From Bradyrhizobium diazoefficiens (GTDB lineage: Bacteria; Pseudomonadota; Alphaproteobacteria; Rhizobiales; Xanthobacteraceae): a stretch of DNA of 64,000 nt. The DNA is taken from assembly GCF_016616235.1 (NCBI RefSeq), contig NZ_CP067100.1:682001-746000 (forward strand), given 5' to 3'. The notes under the pieces were generated by a model. That model worked only from the letters and a program-made list of their open reading frames with translations, did no database searches and was not told where the DNA came from. Below, piece by piece: positions 60,673 to 64,000 of the stretch (its first letter is position 1; the number at the start of each line of letters is the position of its first letter). The position numbers and the translations under genes were made by a program.

Positions 60673-61626
60673 TCATCCCACCAATTTCCATCTTCCATCC
60701 CCAGCGCGCTTCAGCGCGGGATCGCTCATCCGCACGTGCTCGGCGAGGAAGTCGATGAACGCCCGGACGCGGGCCGGAAGGGGCGCAGTGGGGCCGACAT
60801 AGACGGCGTGGATGTCTTCGCGGTCTCCGGGATTATAGTTTTGAAGAACCGGAATAAGCCGTCCGGCTTCGATGTCGGGGCCGATGTGGAAGACGGCGAG
60901 GCGGGCGAGGCCGATGCCGCCGAGGCAGAGGCGGCGGGCGGCTTCGCCGTCGCTGGCGCGCGCGACCGGCGGCGGCACGATTTCCTCGGCGTGATCGCCG
61001 CGCTTGAACGGCCAGGCGCGGATCGAGCGCGGAAAGGTCCAGCCGATGCCGCGGTGGTCGGCGAGATCGGCCGGACTCTTCGGCGTGCCTGAGCGTGCCA
61101 GGTAGTTCGGCGCGCCGACCACCACCATGCGGCTGGTGCCGAGCTTTCGCGCGACGAGGCGGGAGGCCCGCAGCGGGCCGGCGCGGATGGCGACGTCGGC
61201 GCGCTCCTGCATCAGGTCGATCAGCGTGTCGGTCAAGACGAGATCGAGCGTGATCTCGGGATGCTGCTCCAGGAAGCGCGGGAGCAGCGGCATCACATGC
61301 AGCATGCCGAACGGAATGTTGCAGTTGACCGTGAGGCGGCCACGCGGCGCAGCGCCAGAGGCTGCTTCGCGCTCGGCCTCCTCCATCTCGGCGAGGATGC
61401 GCACGGCGCGCTCGTAAAAGGCCCGGCCTTCCTCCGTCAGCGTCAGCTTGCGCGTGGTGCGGTTGATCAGCCGCGTGCCGAGCCGAGTCTCCAGCCGCGA
61501 GATCAGTTTGCTGACGCCCGACGGCGTCAGCCGCAGTTTTCGCGCAGCTTGGGTGAATCCGCCGAGATCGACGACGCGGACGAAGACCTCCATCTCGGCT
61601 GAGCGGTTGAGGTCGAAGCGGGCCAT
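60673..61626 (-). CDS. LysR-family transcriptional regulator
   Basis: This 317-residue LTTR has the N-terminal HTH EVFVRVVDLGGFTQAARKLRLTPSGVSKLISRLETRLGTRLI (about 12-55) and an effector domain from about 90 on (RGRLTVNCNIPFGMLHVMPLL). It is the CrgA/DmlR-type subgroup common next to efflux genes. It is divergent from the MFS transporter with 98 bases between, so it probably controls that gene. It is convergent with the autotransporter, 29 bases between the stops. Confidence 0.88.
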   Translation of the reverse strand: MARFDLNRSAEMEVFVRVVDLGGFTQAARKLRLTPSGVSKLISRLETRLGTRLINRTTRKLTLTEEGRAFYERAVRILAEMEEAEREAASGAAPRGRLTVNCNIPFGMLHVMPLLPRFLEQHPEITLDLVLTDTLIDLMQERADVAIRAGPLRASRLVARKLGTSRMVVVGAPNYLARSGTPKSPADLADHRGIGWTFPRSIRAWPFKRGDHAEEIVPPPVARASDGEAARRLCLGGIGLARLAVFHIGPDIEAGRLIPVLQNYNPGDREDIHAVYVGPTAPLPARVRAFIDFLAEHVRMSDPALKRAGDGRWKLVG

Positions 61627-61724
61627 GTTGAATTCACGTCACAGATGGTTGGATTGCGGACATTCTAATGGTTTTGTGCAGGCGCGGCTATCTGCGTGGC
61701 TCGTCTCATCCATTGGAGCCACGC

Positions 61725-62906
61725 ATGCCTCCCGCCGTCCTCGCCCTCACCGCCGGTGCCTTCGGCATCGGCACCACCGAATTCATCATCATGGGCCTGT
61801 TGCTCCAGGTCGCTGCCGACATGGGGGTCTCCGTGCCGGTCGCAGGCCTGCTGATCTCCGGCTATGCGCTCGGCGTGTTCGTCGGCGCGCCGGTGCTGAC
61901 GCTGGCGACACGAAGAATGCCGCGGAAGACCGTGCTGCTGGCGCTGATGGCGATCTTCACGCTTGGCAACGCCGCCTGCGCGCTCGCGCCGAGCTACGAG
62001 CTGCTGATGGCGGCGCGGGTGCTGACCTCGCTCGCCCACGGCACGTTCTTCGGCGTCGGCTCAGTGGTGGCGACCAGTCTTGTTGCCGAAGACAAGCGCG
62101 CCTCCGCCATTGCCACTATGTTCATCGGCCTCACCGTCGCGACGCTCCTTGGCGTGCCCTTCGGCGCCTGGTTCGGCCTGATGCTCGGCTGGCGCGCGGC
62201 GTTCTGGGCGGTGACAGTGATCGGCGTGATTGCGTTTGCCGTGGTGGCGGCACTGGTGCCCGGCCATGTCGGCAGCGGCGACAAGCCGATCTCGCTTGCG
62301 GAGGAGGTCGCGGTGCTCGGCCGTCCGCAGGTGCTGCTCGGCCTTGCCATGACCGTGTTCGGCTTCGCCGGCCTGTTTGTCGTCTTCACCTATATCCAGC
62401 CGATCCTGACCCGCTTCACCGGCTTCTCGGAAGCTGCGGTCTCGCCGATCCTGCTGGTGTTCGGCGTCGGCCTTGCGATCGGCAATGTCGCGGGCGGCAG
62501 GCTCGCCGACCGCGGCCTCGCGCGCGCCCTGATCGGCACGCTGGCCGCGCTCGCGCTCGTGCTGCTCGGTTTGGCCGCCGTGCTGTCGGTCAAGATCGCT
62601 GCCGTCGTGCTGATCCTCTTGCTCGGCATTGCCGCCTTCGCAACCGTCGCGCCGCTTCAGCTGCGCGTGCTGGAAGCGGCCGGGCCCAGCGGTCGCACGC
62701 TCGCATCGAGCCTCAACATCGCCGCGTTCAATCTCGGCAATGCGCTTGGCGCCTGGGCCGGCGGCCTCACCATCGATCGCGGGCTCGGCCTCTCCGCGCT
62801 GCCGCTGGTCGCGGCCGGCATCACCGCGGTCGGCCTCCTGCTCGCCCTCTGGAGCCTCCAACTCGACCGTAGACAGATGGCCGCCGCGGCGTGTCCGGCG
62901 GAATGA
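61725..62906 (+). CDS. MFS efflux transporter, DHA1 type
   Basis: This 393-residue transporter has 12 predicted helices. It opens with AGAFGIGTTEFIIMGLLLQVAADMGVSVPVAGLLISGYALGV and has the inter-helix loop ATRRMPRKTVLLALMAIFTLGN, typical of the AraJ/YdhP-like drug and sugar efflux group. The ATG at 61725 begins the first helix; earlier in-frame starts add unconserved residues. It is divergent from a LysR regulator. The substrate is unknown. Confidence 0.87.
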   Translation: MPPAVLALTAGAFGIGTTEFIIMGLLLQVAADMGVSVPVAGLLISGYALGVFVGAPVLTLATRRMPRKTVLLALMAIFTLGNAACALAPSYELLMAARVLTSLAHGTFFGVGSVVATSLVAEDKRASAIATMFIGLTVATLLGVPFGAWFGLMLGWRAAFWAVTVIGVIAFAVVAALVPGHVGSGDKPISLAEEVAVLGRPQVLLGLAMTVFGFAGLFVVFTYIQPILTRFTGFSEAAVSPILLVFGVGLAIGNVAGGRLADRGLARALIGTLAALALVLLGLAAVLSVKIAAVVLILLLGIAAFATVAPLQLRVLEAAGPSGRTLASSLNIAAFNLGNALGAWAGGLTIDRGLGLSALPLVAAGITAVGLLLALWSLQLDRRQMAAAACPAE

Positions 62907-62943
62907 GGACGAGTCTCGGCGATGGCTGACCTCTGCGATCAAC

Positions 62944-62972
62944 CGGCCTGCCCGGCGTTGCGGCGCAGGCCG
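62944..62972 (+). terminator. GC-rich hairpin downstream of the MFS gene
   Basis: CGGCCTGC and GCAGGCCG are perfect 8-base arms around a 13-base loop, 38 bases after the MFS stop. No T-tract follows, so it may pause or protect the transcript end but is not a classical intrinsic terminator. Confidence 0.3.
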
Positions 62973-63041
62973 TGCAGCGCGGCGTCGGACGCCCCGCGAG
63001 AGCTCTGCGTGCGACGTCGCCGGCCGATCGGAGGCGCGCGG

Positions 63042-63446
63042 CTAGTTCGTCAGATGCGAGGCGGCAATCGCTTTCTGGAACAGTGCATTCAGCGCGTCGG
63101 TAATGCTCGAATCGCTCGAGACCTCGTAATAGTAACCCGACGTCGCGCAGGACTGCATCTTGGTCGCGATCGAGCTGCGCCATGGCGCGATATAGGTGTT
63201 GTACCAGCTGTTGTTGGTGATCGCGAGATAGGTGGTGTAGAGCACGGCGATCTTGACCCCTCGTGCCTTGATGGTGCCGCAGATCGTCGTGGTCAGCGGC
63301 TCCCGGCACCGGCCCGACGAGGAGATCACGGTCTGGCTGCAGTTCGAGGGGTAGTAGTAGTCGGCCACGCCGTCGGAGACGAAGAATAGCCATTTCTGCG
63401 GTGAGGATGACGAGCCGTCGCCGGGGGTCGGAATGGTGCCGTTCAT
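63042..63446 (-). pseudogene. TadG-like pilus assembly protein, C-terminal fragment
   Basis: The 134 residues match the end of TadG/VWA-type pilus proteins: GDGSSSSPQKWLFFVSDGVADYYYP, TICGTIKARGVKIAVLYTTYLAI, WRSSIATKMQSCATSGYYYEVSSDSSITDALNALFQKAI, and they lead to an intact stop. A full protein has about 400-450 residues with an N-terminal membrane helix. Here the front is absent, and the family sequence stops at about 63446, where unrelated sequence begins. No other tad genes are near. It could still be expressed from MNGTIPTPGDG but is most likely a remnant. Confidence 0.65.
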
Positions 63447-63548
63447 CGACGATAGGATGCATCAATTCATGAATCCAAATTAACTCGAATTTGATCCAAT
63501 TCGCCAACAACCGTTAGGGTTACTTCCTCGATCTCTATGCGAATTATT

Positions 63549-63588
63549 GTCCGCTTTACCGCCCGCCTCTAACAGAGGGACGGCGGAC
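63549..63588 (+). ncRNA. Candidate structured leader upstream of metY
   Basis: GTCCGC (63549-63554) pairs with GCGGAC (63583-63588). Inside, CCTCT (63566-63570) pairs with AGAGG (63574-63578), giving a nested two-stem structure 58 bases before the metY start. Leaders of methionine genes in alphaproteobacteria often carry SAM-sensing RNAs, but I could not match this one to the SAM-II consensus I remember. Confidence 0.3.
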
Positions 63589-63645
63589 AACGCACATGCC
63601 TCATACAGGCCAATGAGTGCGGCCGCTCCACGCGGAGGTGGCACG

Positions 63646-64000
63646 ATGCGCAACGAGACGATCGCTATTCACGCCGGCTACGAGCCCGAAGCCACCACGC
63701 ACGCTGTCGCCGTGCCGATCTACCAGACCGCGGCCTACGCCTTCGACAGCGCCGATCATGGCGCGGCGCTCTTCAATCTCGAGGCCGAGGGTTTTCGTTA
63801 CAGCCGTATCGCCAATCCGACCAGCGCGGTGCTGGAGAAGCGCATCGCCCAGCTCGAAGGCGGCGTCGGCGCGCTTGCGGTCGCGACCGGTCAGGCGGCG
63901 CTGCATTTCGCTTTCGTCAACGTCGCCGACCATGGCGGCAACATCGTGTCCGTGCCGCAGCTCTACGGCACCACGCATACGCTGCTTTCCCATATCCTGC
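63646..64000 (+). CDS. metY: O-acetylhomoserine aminocarboxypropyltransferase (sulfhydrylase), 3' partial
   Basis: The 118 visible residues are the front of a Cys/Met-metabolism PLP enzyme: [67 protein letters not shown]. The phrase [20 protein letters not shown] marks the MetY branch (O-acetylhomoserine plus sulfide to homocysteine) rather than MetB or MetZ. The ATG at 63646 has a GGAGGTGG ribosome site; an upstream in-frame ATG at 63613 would add 11 residues. The gene runs past the window end, so the PLP lysine is not visible. Confidence 0.88.
   Translation, partial: MRNETIAIHAGYEPEATTHAVAVPIYQTAAYAFDSADHGAALFNLEAEGFRYSRIANPTSAVLEKRIAQLEGGVGALAVATGQAALHFAFVNVADHGGNIVSVPQLYGTTHTLLSHIL

Noticed and set aside
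59171..60691. 506-codon minus-strand frame opposite the autotransporter barrel
   Set aside because: Arg/Ala/Gly-rich antisense shadow of a clear plus-strand gene.
1..64000. CRISPR arrays, rRNA and tRNA genes
   Set aside because: Scanned by eye for regularly spaced repeats and cloverleaf-like segments; none was convincing, though a tRNA could be missed without a covariance search.

Overview
The window looks like chromosome of a Bradyrhizobium-type alphaproteobacterium. The support is high GC, the gene families present (branched-chain-type ABC importers, intradiol dioxygenase, TadG remnant, DUF1003 protein, RepB/ParB-linked recombinases), and a copy at 53419-53472 of a palindromic intergenic element that I recognise from Bradyrhizobium and relatives. 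No rRNA, tRNA or CRISPR array was seen.

Region 1 (1-17234) is an accessory island with defence and mobility genes. It opens with a type IV McrBC restriction pair (mcrB cut by the window edge, with a PUA/EVE-like insert). A 1132-residue protein follows that joins a RecB/Cas4-like nuclease, an RNase H-like exonuclease and an SF1 helicase. Next is a compact three-gene cassette: alpha/beta hydrolase, large exported coiled-coil protein, and two-helix SLATT-like membrane protein. I cannot assign this cassette to a named system and it is my main candidate for something undescribed. Then come two related large serine recombinases. The first overlaps two ParB/RepB-like genes and is divergent from a small HTH-like gene whose start codon sits in a perfect palindrome.

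Region 2 (17235-35600) is metabolic. After two small exported proteins and a LysR regulator comes a six-gene operon for a polyamine/opine-type ABC importer plus a HAD-family and a FAD amine-oxidase-like enzyme. An AraC regulator then precedes an operon for aromatic ring hydroxylation (TfdB-like), intradiol ring cleavage and a five-component Liv-type importer.

Region 3 (35654-51375) is a 15-gene minus-strand cluster, most of whose genes overlap by exactly 4 bases. It holds inositol-1-phosphate synthase, a histidine phosphatase, sugar nucleotidyltransferase, methyltransferase, a glycosidase-like TIM barrel that appears circularly permuted, phosphopentomutase, two epimerases, a B12-type radical SAM enzyme, five glycosyltransferases and a UDP-glucuronate decarboxylase-like enzyme. 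It probably makes an inositol/pentose-containing glycoside or oligosaccharide. It resembles the 'rhizo-twelve' cassette that I recall from TIGRFAMs, a link I could not check here. Two tandem inverted repeats lie just upstream of its first gene.

Region 4 (51733-64000) has a small conserved protein with a GT9-like glycosyltransferase, a DUF1003/Crp pair, a junction of two broken genes, an AraC regulator preceded by two tandem inverted repeats, a glycine-rich PGRS-like autotransporter, a divergent LysR/MFS pair, a truncated TadG, and the start of a metY-like gene cut by the window end.
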